Of a DNA stretch of 64,000 nt, positions 1 through 8,275 are shown in pieces. Under the pieces are notes generated by a model that had not been told where the DNA came from, ran no database searches, and was given only the letters and a program-made list of their open reading frames with translations. Source of the stretch: an uncultured Acetatifactor sp. (GTDB taxonomy: Bacteria > Bacillota > Clostridia > Lachnospirales > Lachnospiraceae); NCBI GenBank assembly GCA_947630715.1, contig CANRIP010000005.1, forward strand, positions 35,050 to 99,049. Direction: 5' to 3'. How positions within the stretch are numbered: the first letter of the stretch is position 1; each line of letters starts with the position of its first letter. Position numbers and translations under genes: made by a program.

Positions 1-1047
1 AACATCACCAGCCGCGAGCAGGTGATTATCAATACCTGGTACGGCGGAGAGATGAAGAAGGGCATGTTCTCCATGATGAACTATTATCTGCCGTTAAAGG
101 GCATTGCCTCCATGCACTGCTCCGCCAATACCGATATGAGCGGAAAGAATACCGCTATTTTCTTCGGCCTTTCCGGAACCGGCAAAACCACCTTGTCCAC
201 AGACCCTAAGCGTCTGCTGATCGGCGATGACGAGCACGGCTGGGACGACAACGGCGTATTCAACTTCGAGGGCGGCTGCTATGCGAAGGTGATCAATCTG
301 GATAAGGATTCCGAGCCCGACATCTACAATGCCATCAAGAGAAACGCTCTGCTGGAGAACGTCACTCTGGACGCGGCGGGCAAGATCGATTTCAACGATA
401 AGAGCGTTACCGAGAATACCCGTGTTTCCTATCCGATCAACCATATTGAGAAGATTGTGCAGCCCGTTTCCTCCGGCCCTGCCGCAAAGAACGTAATTTT
501 CCTGTCGGCGGATGCTTTCGGCGTACTGCCTCCCGTATCCGTTCTGACCCCCGAACAGACCCAGTATTATTTCCTGTCCGGTTTCACGGCAAAGCTGGCC
601 GGCACCGAGAGAGGAATTACCGAGCCTACGCCCACCTTCTCCGCTTGTTTCGGACAGGCGTTCCTGGAGCTGCATCCCACCAAGTATGCGGAGGAGCTGG
701 TTAAGAAGATGGAGGCCAACGGAGCGAAGGCTTATCTGGTCAACACCGGATGGAACGGCACCGGCAAGCGTATCTCCATTAAGGATACCCGCGGTATTAT
801 CGATGCGATCTTAAACGGCGATATCGCAAAGGCGTCCACCAAGAAGATTCCTTACTTCAACTTTGAGGTTCCCACAGAGCTTCCCGGAGTGGACACCAAT
901 ATCCTGGATCCCCGGAATACTTATGCAGACGCCTCCGAGTGGGAGACAAAGGCAAAGGATCTCTGCCAGAGATTCATCAAAAACTTTGCCAAATATGAGA
1001 GCAACGACGCCGGTAAAGCGCTGGTGGCGGCTGGCCCTCAGATCTAA
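1..1047 (+). CDS. pckA: Phosphoenolpyruvate carboxykinase (ATP), 3' part
   Basis: ATP-dependent PEP carboxykinase interconverts oxaloacetate + ATP and PEP + CO2 + ADP in the cytoplasm; in anaerobes it often runs toward oxaloacetate. The frame is open from base 1, so the 5' end lies outside the window and 348 C-terminal codons are present. The kinase P-loop [11 protein letters not shown] is encoded near 166-198, followed by the metal/nucleotide-binding IGDDEHGW stretch (about 220-243) and the family's [17 protein letters not shown] segment (about 739-795). The protein ends normally and is followed by a strong terminator hairpin, so this is probably the last gene of its transcript. Identity is clear from these motifs. 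Confidence 0.95.
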   Translation, partial: NITSREQVIINTWYGGEMKKGMFSMMNYYLPLKGIASMHCSANTDMSGKNTAIFFGLSGTGKTTLSTDPKRLLIGDDEHGWDDNGVFNFEGGCYAKVINLDKDSEPDIYNAIKRNALLENVTLDAAGKIDFNDKSVTENTRVSYPINHIEKIVQPVSSGPAAKNVIFLSADAFGVLPPVSVLTPEQTQYYFLSGFTAKLAGTERGITEPTPTFSACFGQAFLELHPTKYAEELVKKMEANGAKAYLVNTGWNGTGKRISIKDTRGIIDAILNGDIAKASTKKIPYFNFEVPTELPGVDTNILDPRNTYADASEWETKAKDLCQRFIKNFAKYESNDAGKALVAAGPQI

Positions 1048-1070
1048 AAAAACAAAAACGGAAGACGGTT

Positions 1071-1100
1071 CAGGCGCGGCGCAGGCCGCGCCTGTTTTTT
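1071..1100 (+). terminator. Rho-independent terminator of pckA
   Basis: CAGGCGCGG (1071-1079) pairs perfectly with CCGCGCCTG (1086-1094), and six T residues follow (1095-1100). The T-tract is also the start of the first unit of the tandem array downstream. Confidence 0.85.
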
Positions 1101-1324
1101 GCCCGAAACTTGAGTTCTGCTTTCTGCCGGAATTTTGGGCTCTGTTTTCTGCGGGAAATTGGGGCTCTGCTTTCTGCCGAATTTTGGGCTCTGCTTTCTG
1201 CCGGAATTTTGGGCTCTGTTTTCTGCGGGAACTTGGGGATCTGCTTTCTGCCGAAATGTGGGTTCTGCTTTCTGCGGAAATGTGGGATCCGTTTTTTGCC
1301 CGGAATGTGAGATCCGTCTTGCTT
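1090..1324. repeat. Intergenic tandem array, period 24-25 nt, about 10 units
   Basis: Imperfect units of the form CTCTGCTTTCTGCCGGAATT plus TTGGG start at about 1090, 1115, 1140, 1165, 1189, 1214, 1239, 1263, 1287 and 1312. The first unit contains the pckA terminator T-tract and the last runs into the -35 box of the next gene. No stop codons interrupt several frames on both strands, which creates spurious ORFs; nothing suggests translation. The array fills the whole gap between the two transcription units. Confidence 0.85.
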
Positions 1325-1347
1325 TTCCCGCAAAAAGACGATATGCT
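1319..1347 (+). promoter_or_regulatory. Probable sigma-A promoter of the GH43-like gene
   Basis: TTGCTT (1319-1324) and TATGCT (1342-1347) are separated by 17 bp. The -35 box lies in the last tandem-repeat unit. Confidence 0.5.
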
Positions 1348-1392
1348 ATAAGAAAAGCATAAAAAGCTGTGCATAGAAAGGAGGAAACAGGT

Positions 1393-2790
1393 TTGAAAAA
1401 ACAGGCGTTTAACCCGTATCTGCCGTCCTGGGAGTACATACCGGACGGGGAGCCTTATGTGTTTGGAGACAGAGTTTATATCTACGGCTCCCACGATCTG
1501 TATAACGGTCATGTTTTCTGCCTGGGGGATTATGTCTGCTGGTCTGCGCCGGTGGATGATCTGGGAAACTGGCGTTATGAAGGGGTGATCTACCCCAAAA
1601 CCTCGGATCCTCTGAATCCTCAGGGAAAGATGTGCCTGTACGCGCCGGATGTCACGGTGGGGCCGGACGGAAGGTATTATCTGTATTATGTGCTGGATCA
1701 TGTGTCCGTGGTGTCGGTGGCCGTCTGTGACACGCCGGCGGGACGATATGAATTTTACGGCTATGTCCGCCATCAGGACGGCACCCGGCTGGGAGAGCGG
1801 GAGGGCGATCAGCCCCAGTTTGACCCGGGCGTTCTCACGGAGGGAAGGAAAACCTATCTTTACACCGGTTTCTGCGGCCGGGGCGACAAATCCCGGAAGG
1901 GCTCCATGGCCGCCGTGCTGGGGGAGGATATGCTGACCATCCAGGAAGAACCTGTGCTGGTGGCGCCGGGCTGTGAGTACAGCCGGGGAACCAGCTTTGA
2001 GGGACATCCCTTCTTTGAGGCGTCCTCCATCCGAAAAATCGGGGACACTTATTATTTCATTTATTCTTCCTCCGTGATGCATGAGCTTTGCTACGGCGTG
2101 AGCAAAAGCCCCACCTCCGGATTTCGCTACGGCGGAGTGCTGATCAGCAACTGCGATCTTCATATCGACACTTACAAAAAACCGGATCAGCCCATGGCGT
2201 ATGGGGCCAATAACCATGGAAGCATTGTGCAGATCAGGGATCAGTGGTATGTTTTTTACCACCGTCACACAAACGGAACCTGGTACAGCAGACAGGGCTG
2301 CGCGGAGCCGCTTACGATTCTTCCGGACGGATCCATTCCCCAGGCGGAGCTTACCTCCTGCGGCCTGAACGGGGGGCCGCTTTCCGGGAAGGGAGAATAT
2401 CCCGCTTACATCGCCTGTCATTTGTTCTGCGATGAGCCGTCCGTCTATGTGGGAGGCGACCGTTTCCCAAAAATCATGCAGGATGGGCGGGACGGCGACG
2501 AGGAACCGGGATATATCGGAAACATTCAAAATTCCGCTACCGCGGGGTTTAAGTATTTTACATGCAGGGGCGTGAAGAAAATCAGCATCCGGGTCAGAGG
2601 GTATGCGGACGGGGTTTTTGAGGTGCGCACCTCCTGGGACGGCCCGGCGCTGGCGGCAATTCAGGTGCAGTATTCCAATGTGTGGGAGGAATATTCTGCG
2701 GCCCTTGACATGCCGGACGGGAAACAGGCCGTTTATCTGACATACCGGGGCGACGGAAATGCGGATCTGCTGTCATTTACTCTGGAGTAG
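1393..2790 (+). CDS. Family 43-like glycosyl hydrolase (465 aa)
   Basis: Predicted five-bladed beta-propeller glycosidase of the GH43 type, acting on arabinan, xylan or related side chains; the substrate cannot be read from sequence. The N-terminus carries an NPYLPSW...DGEPYVFGDRVYIYGSHD-like propeller start. A YAPDVTVGPDGRYYLYY segment holds the usual pKa-modulating Asp, and an FEASSIRKIGDTYYFIY segment holds the probable acid Glu. The last ~120 residues look like a small beta-sandwich or carbohydrate-binding extension. There is no signal peptide, so it probably acts on imported oligosaccharides. The start is TTG at 1393, 8 nt after AAAGGAGG (1377-1384); an upstream in-frame ATG at 1369 has no ribosome site. 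It is probably co-transcribed with the esterase 57 bp downstream. Confidence 0.8.
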   Translation: MKKQAFNPYLPSWEYIPDGEPYVFGDRVYIYGSHDLYNGHVFCLGDYVCWSAPVDDLGNWRYEGVIYPKTSDPLNPQGKMCLYAPDVTVGPDGRYYLYYVLDHVSVVSVAVCDTPAGRYEFYGYVRHQDGTRLGEREGDQPQFDPGVLTEGRKTYLYTGFCGRGDKSRKGSMAAVLGEDMLTIQEEPVLVAPGCEYSRGTSFEGHPFFEASSIRKIGDTYYFIYSSSVMHELCYGVSKSPTSGFRYGGVLISNCDLHIDTYKKPDQPMAYGANNHGSIVQIRDQWYVFYHRHTNGTWYSRQGCAEPLTILPDGSIPQAELTSCGLNGGPLSGKGEYPAYIACHLFCDEPSVYVGGDRFPKIMQDGRDGDEEPGYIGNIQNSATAGFKYFTCRGVKKISIRVRGYADGVFEVRTSWDGPALAAIQVQYSNVWEEYSAALDMPDGKQAVYLTYRGDGNADLLSFTLE

Positions 2791-2847
2791 GGACCGCGCC
2801 CTGCAATATGGATACCATCGGGCTTGAGTCCCGAAGAAGGAGGCAGT

Positions 2848-3630
2848 ATGGCTGTTGCAAGTATGGAATTTTATTCCCAGTGTCTGAGAAGAAACACGGC
2901 GTTTCGCGTGATCGTGCCAAACGACGGGGACGAAAAGGACGCGGAGCCTATGAAAACGCTGATGCTTCTGCACGGGTATAACGGGGGATGCTCCGACTGG
3001 CTGTGGAACAGCAATATCGTTGATCTGGCTCAGGAGCATCATCTCTGCATTGTTCTGCCAAACGGAGAAAACAGCTTTTATCTGGACGGCGAGGCCACCG
3101 GCAGACAGTACGGCACTTATGTGGGAGACGAGCTGCTCCGATATGTCAGAAAGACGTTTCGGCTGTCTGAGCGGAGAGAGGATACCTATGTGGCGGGATT
3201 TTCCATGGGAGGGTTCGGAGCCGTGCATACGGCATGCCAGTTCCCGGACAATTACGCCGGAGCGGCAGCCCTTTCTTCCGCGCTGTTGGCAGACCGTCTG
3301 GGGGATATGAAACCGGGAGACGATAACGGGATCGCCAATTATGAGTATTACCGCCTGATGTTCGGGGATCTGGAAAAGGCGAAGGAAAGGGATGTGAATC
3401 CCACCGTATTGCTGCGGAAACTCTGCGCCGGCAAAAAGCGGATTCCCAAATTTTATGTGGCCTGCGGCGAACAGGATTTCCTGCTGCAGCCCAACCGGCA
3501 GTTTGCCGCTTTCCTGCGGGAGCAGGGCATAGAACACCTGTATACGGAAGGGCCGGGGGAACACAATTTTGAGTACTGGAACCGCCACATCGGCCCCGGC
3601 GTCAAGTGGCTGTTGGAAAACTGCTCATAA
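2848..3630 (+). CDS. Esterase, alpha/beta hydrolase of the esterase D / feruloyl esterase type (260 aa)
   Basis: Serine esterase of the PF00756-like group, which includes S-formylglutathione hydrolase-like and acetyl/feruloyl esterases. An LLHGYNGG oxyanion segment comes first, then the nucleophile elbow GFSMGG with its flanking AVHTACQ helix, and a late GPGEHNFEYW containing the catalytic His. There is no signal peptide. The start ATG at 2848 follows AAGGAGG (2837-2843); an in-frame TTG at 2824 is upstream of that site and is not preferred. Its position right after a GH43-like gene suggests removal of acyl groups from plant or host oligosaccharides in the cytoplasm, but this is inferred from context. 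Confidence 0.8.
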   Translation: MAVASMEFYSQCLRRNTAFRVIVPNDGDEKDAEPMKTLMLLHGYNGGCSDWLWNSNIVDLAQEHHLCIVLPNGENSFYLDGEATGRQYGTYVGDELLRYVRKTFRLSERREDTYVAGFSMGGFGAVHTACQFPDNYAGAAALSSALLADRLGDMKPGDDNGIANYEYYRLMFGDLEKAKERDVNPTVLLRKLCAGKKRIPKFYVACGEQDFLLQPNRQFAAFLREQGIEHLYTEGPGEHNFEYWNRHIGPGVKWLLENCS

Positions 3631-3678
3631 AACAAGGCCTGGAGGAACGGGAAAAACTGAAAATTCCAAATTTTGCTG

Positions 3679-3707
3679 TTGTATTATGGGGAAGGATTCG
3701 TTATAAT
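3679..3707 (+). promoter_or_regulatory. Promoter of 6S RNA
   Basis: TTGTAT (3679-3684) and TATAAT (3702-3707) with a 17-bp spacer. The predicted start, around 3714, is immediately before the closing stem of the 6S RNA. Confidence 0.75.
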
Positions 3708-3713
3708 AATAGT

Positions 3714-3957
3714 AACCTGAGATGTGCGATAACTCCTGTTCATTTTTGAACCTACATTTTGTTGAAACGGGATTCCTATATCGCCAGACGGCTGTCAAGC
3801 CCTCACTTCTTTGGCCCTGGGCCGGGGATGGATTGGAAGGGAAGGCAAAAGCCTGGCTGCGGTTACCCACCTGGCTTTGCTGGGAGTCAAAAAACAGGAG
3901 GCGGCATTTCGGGGATCAAGACAGAAGAAAAGAGCAGTCCTGAGGGGCTGCTCTTTT
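3714..3957 (+). ncRNA. ssrS: 6S RNA (regulator of sigma-A RNA polymerase)
   Basis: 6S RNA mimics an open promoter and binds housekeeping RNA polymerase. The 362-bp gap holds no supportable ORF. The 5' end CCTGAGATGT (3716-3725) pairs over ten positions with GCATTTCGGG (about 3904-3913), closing a ~200-nt RNA. Both arms resemble the corresponding ends of E. coli 6S RNA (CTGAGATGT... and ...GGCATCTCGG). The interior is largely self-complementary, with a bubble region, as expected. A consensus promoter lies upstream and an intrinsic terminator ends at 3957; the mature 3' end is probably near 3920. I did not run a covariance search. Confidence 0.8.
3931..3957 (+). terminator. Terminator of 6S RNA
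   Basis: AGAGCAG (3931-3937) pairs with CTGCTCT (3948-3954), and the final T continues into a short T-run (3954-3957). Confidence 0.8.
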
Positions 3958-3992
3958 ATGGCCTGATTTCGGCTTTTCAGGAGGCAGCGGAT

Positions 3993-5969
3993 TTGAAAGA
4001 CAGATGGGGTCTTACCAAGTCACAACGGATGCAACTGAAGGCGTTTATCTGCCTTTTGGGACTGATACTGCTGGCGGTGCTGTTTGTGGGAGCGCTTTTT
4101 TCGGCAGCCTTAAGAAAAGAACCGGAGAAGGAAGGAGCGGCCGGCTCCTCCGGCGTTTCCGATCCACCGCTGGAGCAGGTTTTTTCCAATGTGTGGATTC
4201 TGGAGGAGGAAACGGACGGACTGGTGATTTTCCGGGAAGGTAACAGGGAGCGGTATCCCTACGGGGAAACCGTGGAAATCGAAGACCGGGGAGCCGGAGG
4301 GCCGAAAAGGTCCGTCAGGGAACAACTGGCCGATCTGTATCTGACGGAGGGAGCCGTTACCGGCATCAGCTTAAAGACGGAGAAAATCAGCGGGAAAATC
4401 CTTGGTATGGACGAAGGCGGCGTGGAAGTGGAGGGGTACGGCAGGATGCCCCTTGCCCCGGACTGGCAGGGATACAGGCTTTATCAAAGCCCCGCCATGT
4501 GCGGGGAAAGGGATCTTCCCATCGGCTGCGAAAACGCGGATTTCTGCCTGGAAGACGGACAGATCTGCGGGATCCTCTTAACGGGGGAGGAGGCCATGGA
4601 ATACATAAGGGTGCTGATCAAAAGCAGCGATTACGCGGATCTGTACCATTCCCGGCTGGTCTTTACTTCGGATACAGGCTTTACCATCTCCTACGGCGCA
4701 TATGAGGACAGACAGACGCAATCCTACGGCCCCGGGGAGGAAGCGGTGATCGACCCGTCCGGCGTTTATTTTCAGGGGGACCGGGTCACGGTGACGCCAA
4801 AGGCTCTCACCGGGAAACTGACCATCCAAAACCTGGCCAGGAGCCAGGGGACGCCTTCGTACAGGGGGCGGTTTGAACTGATGCTGACCGAAAAGGGGAT
4901 TGTGGCCGTCAACGAGGTGGCCCTGGAGGAATACCTGTACAGCGTCGTACCCAGCGAAATGCCGGCGGGGTATCCGGCGGAGGCGCTGAAAGCGCAGGCA
5001 ATCTGCGCCAGGACCTACGCTTACAGCCATATGGAGCATGCGGGATATCCGGAGTACGGCGCCCATGTGGACGACAGTACCTCTTACCAGGTGTATAACA
5101 ACATTCTGGAGCAGGAAAGCTCCACCCAGGCGGTGAAGGAAACCTACGGGCAGCTTTTGTATACGAAACAGGGGGAACCGGCCTCCGTGTTTTATTATTC
5201 CACTTCCTGCGGGGTAGGGAGCGACGCTACCGTCTGGAAGACGGGAGATTCTCCGGATCTGCCCTATCTGCGGGCAAAGCGTATCAGCAAAACCGCCATG
5301 GCCCGGCAGACCCAGGCCGCCGTCCAGGAGGGGACGGGACTGGGGGAAGATGGGGGAGAGGCGCTGAAGGAGGAAGAAACCTTCCGGGACTTCATCAGCC
5401 GGACGGATCCTGACGACTTTGAATCGAACCAGGCATGGTACCGATGGACATACAGCGCGGGCGCGCCGGACAGCGGCCGGATGAGCAGGGTTCTCCAGGC
5501 CAGATACCAGGCGAACGAAAACCTGGTCCTGACCTGGAAGGACGGGGAATTTGTCAGCCAGACAATCGGTGAAATCGGCGCGGTGACGGAAATCTGCGTG
5601 ACAAAACGGGGAGCCGGAGGCGTGGCGGAAGAACTGGTGATCCGGGCGAAAAACGGCGTTTATCAGGTGATTTCCGAATACAATATCCGCTGTGTGCTGT
5701 GCGACGGAGCCAGTAAGGCGGTGAGACAGGACGGCAGCCAGGTGAGCTGTCCCACCCTTCTGCCAAGCGGTTTTTTTGTGATCGATACGGAAACCTCGTT
5801 GAAGGGCCTGGTAACCGGGTATACGCTGACCGGGGGAGGGTTTGGCCACGGCGTGGGAATGAGCCAGAACGGAGCCGGACAGATGGCTGAAAACGGCTGT
5901 TCCGCCGGGGAAATCCTGACGTTTTTCTTTGAAGGGTGCCGTGTGGAAACCGTATACGGTACTCATTGA
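3993..5969 (+). CDS. SpoIID/LytB-domain protein (658 aa)
   Basis: SpoIID-family proteins are membrane-anchored peptidoglycan lytic transglycosylases that act on denuded glycan during engulfment or on related cell-wall targets. A single membrane segment (FICLLGLILLAVLFVGALF, about residues 18-36) follows a short cytoplasmic tail. The SpoIID signature EEYLYSVVPSEMPAGYP lies near residue 315, with the catalytic Glu in SEMP. The family end motif GGGFGHGVGMSQNGAGQMA is near residue 625. At 658 aa it is about twice the length of B. subtilis SpoIID, with extra N-terminal beta-rich sequence, so a vegetative or accessory role is possible. The start is TTG at 3993, 8 nt after AGGAGG (3979-3984), just downstream of the 6S terminator; longer starts would run through the 6S gene. 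Confidence 0.85.
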   Translation: MKDRWGLTKSQRMQLKAFICLLGLILLAVLFVGALFSAALRKEPEKEGAAGSSGVSDPPLEQVFSNVWILEEETDGLVIFREGNRERYPYGETVEIEDRGAGGPKRSVREQLADLYLTEGAVTGISLKTEKISGKILGMDEGGVEVEGYGRMPLAPDWQGYRLYQSPAMCGERDLPIGCENADFCLEDGQICGILLTGEEAMEYIRVLIKSSDYADLYHSRLVFTSDTGFTISYGAYEDRQTQSYGPGEEAVIDPSGVYFQGDRVTVTPKALTGKLTIQNLARSQGTPSYRGRFELMLTEKGIVAVNEVALEEYLYSVVPSEMPAGYPAEALKAQAICARTYAYSHMEHAGYPEYGAHVDDSTSYQVYNNILEQESSTQAVKETYGQLLYTKQGEPASVFYYSTSCGVGSDATVWKTGDSPDLPYLRAKRISKTAMARQTQAAVQEGTGLGEDGGEALKEEETFRDFISRTDPDDFESNQAWYRWTYSAGAPDSGRMSRVLQARYQANENLVLTWKDGEFVSQTIGEIGAVTEICVTKRGAGGVAEELVIRAKNGVYQVISEYNIRCVLCDGASKAVRQDGSQVSCPTLLPSGFFVIDTETSLKGLVTGYTLTGGGFGHGVGMSQNGAGQMAENGCSAGEILTFFFEGCRVETVYGTH

Positions 5970-6052
5970 TTTTTGCATCATATCGTGTTATCATCAGGGA
6001 AAGCGCTGTACGGCGGAAGGTTCAGAACAGGCTGTACAGAGGGAGGATCACA

Positions 6053-6868
6053 GTGATTCGAGAGCTTTATCGGAATTTCAAAAGCTTTTCCGCACAGATG
6101 AGAAAGCAGAATATCAATGCCTTTGCGGCCAGCATTGCCTTTTTCTTTTTCCTTTCGGTGGTGCCTATGCTGATTTTGGTCTGTACCATTATCCCGTATA
6201 CTCCCCTGACCGAAGAAGATCTGGTGACCGCGGTGACGGATGTTACCCCGGATGTGGTGGATCCGCTGGCGGAAAGCGTGATCGGGGACGTGTACAACAG
6301 ATCAGCGGGCATTCTGTCCATTGCGGCGGTGGCCACCGTCTGGTCCGCGGCGAAGGGGGTCATGGCGCTGATGCAGGGCTTAAACGCGATCAACGGGGTG
6401 GAGGATACCCGGAATTATTTTGTGATCCGGCTGATTGCGTCCTTTTATACCCTGGTGATGCTGGTGGTGATCATCTTGTCCCTGTTCCTCATGGTCTTTG
6501 GAAATCAGCTTGTGACGCTGACGCTGCACAGGATTCCGGAGCTGGAATCGGTAGTGGCCTTTTTTATGAATTTCCGGTTTGTGCTGGTCTGGGCGATTCT
6601 CTCCTTTCTGTTTGCGGCTGTATACGCCTATGTGCCGGATCTGAAACTGAAATGGAAGGAGCAGATCCCCGGAGCCGTCTTTTCCGCCGTGGTGTGGAGC
6701 ATTTTCTCCTGGGGGTTCTCCCTGTACCTGACATACGGCAACGCCTACGGCGTGTATGGCAGCCTGTCCATTATCATCATCGTACTTTTATGGATGTACT
6801 TTTGTATGTATATTGTCATGATCGGAGCCTGCCTGAACCGGTACCTGAATTCCGGCGGCAGATCGTGA
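6053..6868 (+). CDS. YihY/BrkB-family inner membrane protein (271 aa)
   Basis: Polytopic membrane protein of the YihY (UPF0761) family; its molecular function is unsettled, although the family has sometimes been labelled ribonuclease BN in error. Hydrophobic segments include AFAASIAFFFFLSVVPMLILV, a conserved SIAAVATVWSAAKGVMALM region, a long Val/Ile/Leu segment in the middle, and GSLSIIIIVLLWMYFCMYIVMIGA near the end, consistent with about six helices. GTG at 6053, 6 nt after GGGAGG (6041-6046), is the best start; the upstream in-frame ATG overlaps the SpoIID gene and has no ribosome site. It is the last gene before the phe leader. Confidence 0.8.
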   Translation: MIRELYRNFKSFSAQMRKQNINAFAASIAFFFFLSVVPMLILVCTIIPYTPLTEEDLVTAVTDVTPDVVDPLAESVIGDVYNRSAGILSIAAVATVWSAAKGVMALMQGLNAINGVEDTRNYFVIRLIASFYTLVMLVVIILSLFLMVFGNQLVTLTLHRIPELESVVAFFMNFRFVLVWAILSFLFAAVYAYVPDLKLKWKEQIPGAVFSAVVWSIFSWGFSLYLTYGNAYGVYGSLSIIIIVLLWMYFCMYIVMIGACLNRYLNSGGRS

Positions 6869-7066
6869 GAAGGATTGGCAAAAAGGCTTGATTTTTTTCC
6901 GGTTCCTCAGTAAGATAGGGTAGGAGCCGTGAAATGGGAAGGGCTTTTTTATTTCCGCGGGCCGCAAGCCTGCGCTTTGTCTGCCGGGAAATAGGACGGT
7001 AAGCAGACGGGATCATGTGCAGAAAGAGGGTAGTGTGAAAAATAAGCTTGATAGCTTATTTTTCAC
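6869..7066 (+). promoter_or_regulatory. Intergenic leader upstream of pheS with two hairpins, no gene
   Basis: No ORF is supportable here. GGTTCCT/AGGAGCC near 6899-6926 forms a 7-bp hairpin whose 3' arm could instead pair with a downstream GGCT before a T-rich run, a weak attenuator-like arrangement. At 7034-7067 there is a perfect 15-bp inverted repeat (TGTGAAAAATAAGCT, loop TGAT), AT-rich and immediately adjoining the structured repeat. No T-box core sequence is present. Confidence 0.5.
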
Positions 7067-7067
7067 A

Positions 7068-7179
7068 AAACGAACCTTGTTCGTTTGGGAGTTTATGCCG
7101 GAGCGTCACAAACTCCTCTGATGACAGACGCGAATTTGAGATTCGCGTCGCCCCGTCGCGAAAACGCTCCGGAATGGAG
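7068..7179 (+). repeat. Structured repeat element, copy 1 (before pheS)
   Basis: 112-nt element that is about 92% identical to 8276-8387. Hairpins: AAACGAAC/GTTCGTTT (7068-7075/7079-7086), GGAGTTT/AAACTCC (7088-7094/7110-7116), and GACGCGAAT/ATTCGCGTC (7127-7135/7141-7149). The loop of the second hairpin, CCGGAGCG (7098-7105), is complementary to CGCTCCGG (7165-7172), a potential pseudoknot. The element ends in GGAG (7176-7179), which serves as the pheS ribosome site 6 nt before its ATG, and CTCC in the pseudoknot strand could also pair with this GGAG. Confidence 0.8.
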
Positions 7180-7185
7180 AGTAAT

Positions 7186-8223
7186 ATGAAAGAAAAGCTG
7201 GAAAAACTTTTGCGGGAAGGCGAGGCGGCCATCCGCAGCACGAAGAACGAAACGGAGCTTCAGGAGGTCAAGGGATCGATTCTGGGGAAACAGGGGGCGC
7301 TGACGGAGTTTTTAAAGGAAATTCCCAAGCTGGCCGCTGAACTGCGCCCGGAAATGGGACGTGTGGTCAACGAGGCCAAGACAAAATTCAACAGCATGAT
7401 CGAGGCCAGAAGGGAGGAACTGAAGCTGAAGGCGGCGGAGGTTCCGGCGGATTTCGACTATACCCTTCCGGGCATTGCGCCTTCCATGGGAGGCCTGCAT
7501 CCCATCACCCAGATGCGCTACGATCTGGACGACGCTTTCCGTTCCATGGGGTTTGAAATCTATCAGGAAGACGATATCACCAGTGAACTGTATGCTTTCG
7601 ACAAGCTGAACTTTCCGCCCAATCATCCGGCCCGGGAGAGTATGGACACCTATTGGCTGGAAGGGCACGATAAAGGGGACGCCGGGGATAAGCTCTGCCT
7701 GCGGCCTCATTTGACAGGAGGGAGCGTTCGCTATCTGCAAACCCATAAACCTCCGTACCGGTTTGTGTATCCCGGCAGGGTATACCGCAACGAGACTACC
7801 GACGCACGGCATGAGAGGGCCTTTTTTCAGTATGAGGCGCTGATTGTGGACCGTGATTTTACCTTTACCGCCGGAAAGGTTATGATCAAGAGCATCCTTT
7901 CCAAAGTGTTCGGACGGGACGTGCCCGTTCGCATGAGAGCCGGCTTTTTCCCGTTTGTAGAGCCGGGCTTTGAGATCGATATGGGATGCCTGGTCTGCGG
8001 CGGAAAGGGCTGCAGCGTCTGCAAGCATGTGGGGTGGATCGAGATTATGCCCGGCGGAACCCCTCATCCCAATGTACTGCGGGCCGCAGGGCTCGATCCG
8101 GACGAATTCACCGGTTTTTATGTGAACATCGGTCTGGACAGGCTGGTAATGATGCGTTACGGCGTGGACGACGTACGGCTTTTCCACAGCGCGGATCTTC
8201 GTTTCCTGCAGCAGTTCCACTGA
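7186..8223 (+). CDS. pheS: Phenylalanyl-tRNA synthetase alpha subunit (345 aa)
   Basis: Catalytic subunit of the alpha2-beta2 PheRS that charges tRNA-Phe. An N-terminal coiled coil (about residues 1-85) for tRNA contact is followed by the class II core. Class II motif 2 is in YRFVYPGRVYRNETTDARH, and the substrate pocket region FFPFVEPGFEIDMGC follows. A C-x2-C-x4-C-x2-C cluster (CLVCGGKGCSVC) is next, then motif 3 in GLDRLVMMRYGVDDVR. The ATG at 7186 is preceded by GGAG from the structured repeat. The frame stays open upstream through the repeat, but those residues (…REFEIRVAPSRKRSG…) are not part of any PheS I recognise. pheT follows after 170 bp. Confidence 0.95.
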   Translation: MKEKLEKLLREGEAAIRSTKNETELQEVKGSILGKQGALTEFLKEIPKLAAELRPEMGRVVNEAKTKFNSMIEARREELKLKAAEVPADFDYTLPGIAPSMGGLHPITQMRYDLDDAFRSMGFEIYQEDDITSELYAFDKLNFPPNHPARESMDTYWLEGHDKGDAGDKLCLRPHLTGGSVRYLQTHKPPYRFVYPGRVYRNETTDARHERAFFQYEALIVDRDFTFTAGKVMIKSILSKVFGRDVPVRMRAGFFPFVEPGFEIDMGCLVCGGKGCSVCKHVGWIEIMPGGTPHPNVLRAAGLDPDEFTGFYVNIGLDRLVMMRYGVDDVRLFHSADLRFLQQFH

Positions 8224-8275
8224 CAAACGGAAAGGTTTTACAAAAATCGGGCCGCGAATGGCGGCATGGGGAAAA

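Noticed and set aside
1090..1324. CRISPR array
   Set aside because: Units are contiguous 24-25 nt imperfect repeats without unique spacers of constant length, and no cas genes are present. The same applies to the 31-kb and 37.9-kb arrays.
811..2529. 572-aa minus-strand ORF across the end of pckA, the tandem array and most of the GH43-like gene
   Set aside because: Antisense to two well-supported genes; its repetitive middle (RRKQSPKFRQKAEP-like) is only the stop-free tandem array read backwards, and no family resemblance is seen.
4578..5994. Long minus-strand ORFs opposite the SpoIID-like gene
   Set aside because: Shadow frames of a GC-rich gene with clear SpoIID motifs; no ribosome site or family match.
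5929..6891. 320-aa plus-strand ORF overlapping the YihY gene
   Set aside because: Out-of-frame shadow rich in Gly/Arg/Cys without membrane segments; the overlapping frame has clear YihY features and a GTG start with GGGAGG.
6869..7066. T-box riboswitch for pheST
   Set aside because: No AGGGTGGNACC-type core, specifier stem or linked terminator was found; only simple hairpins and the duplicated element are present.
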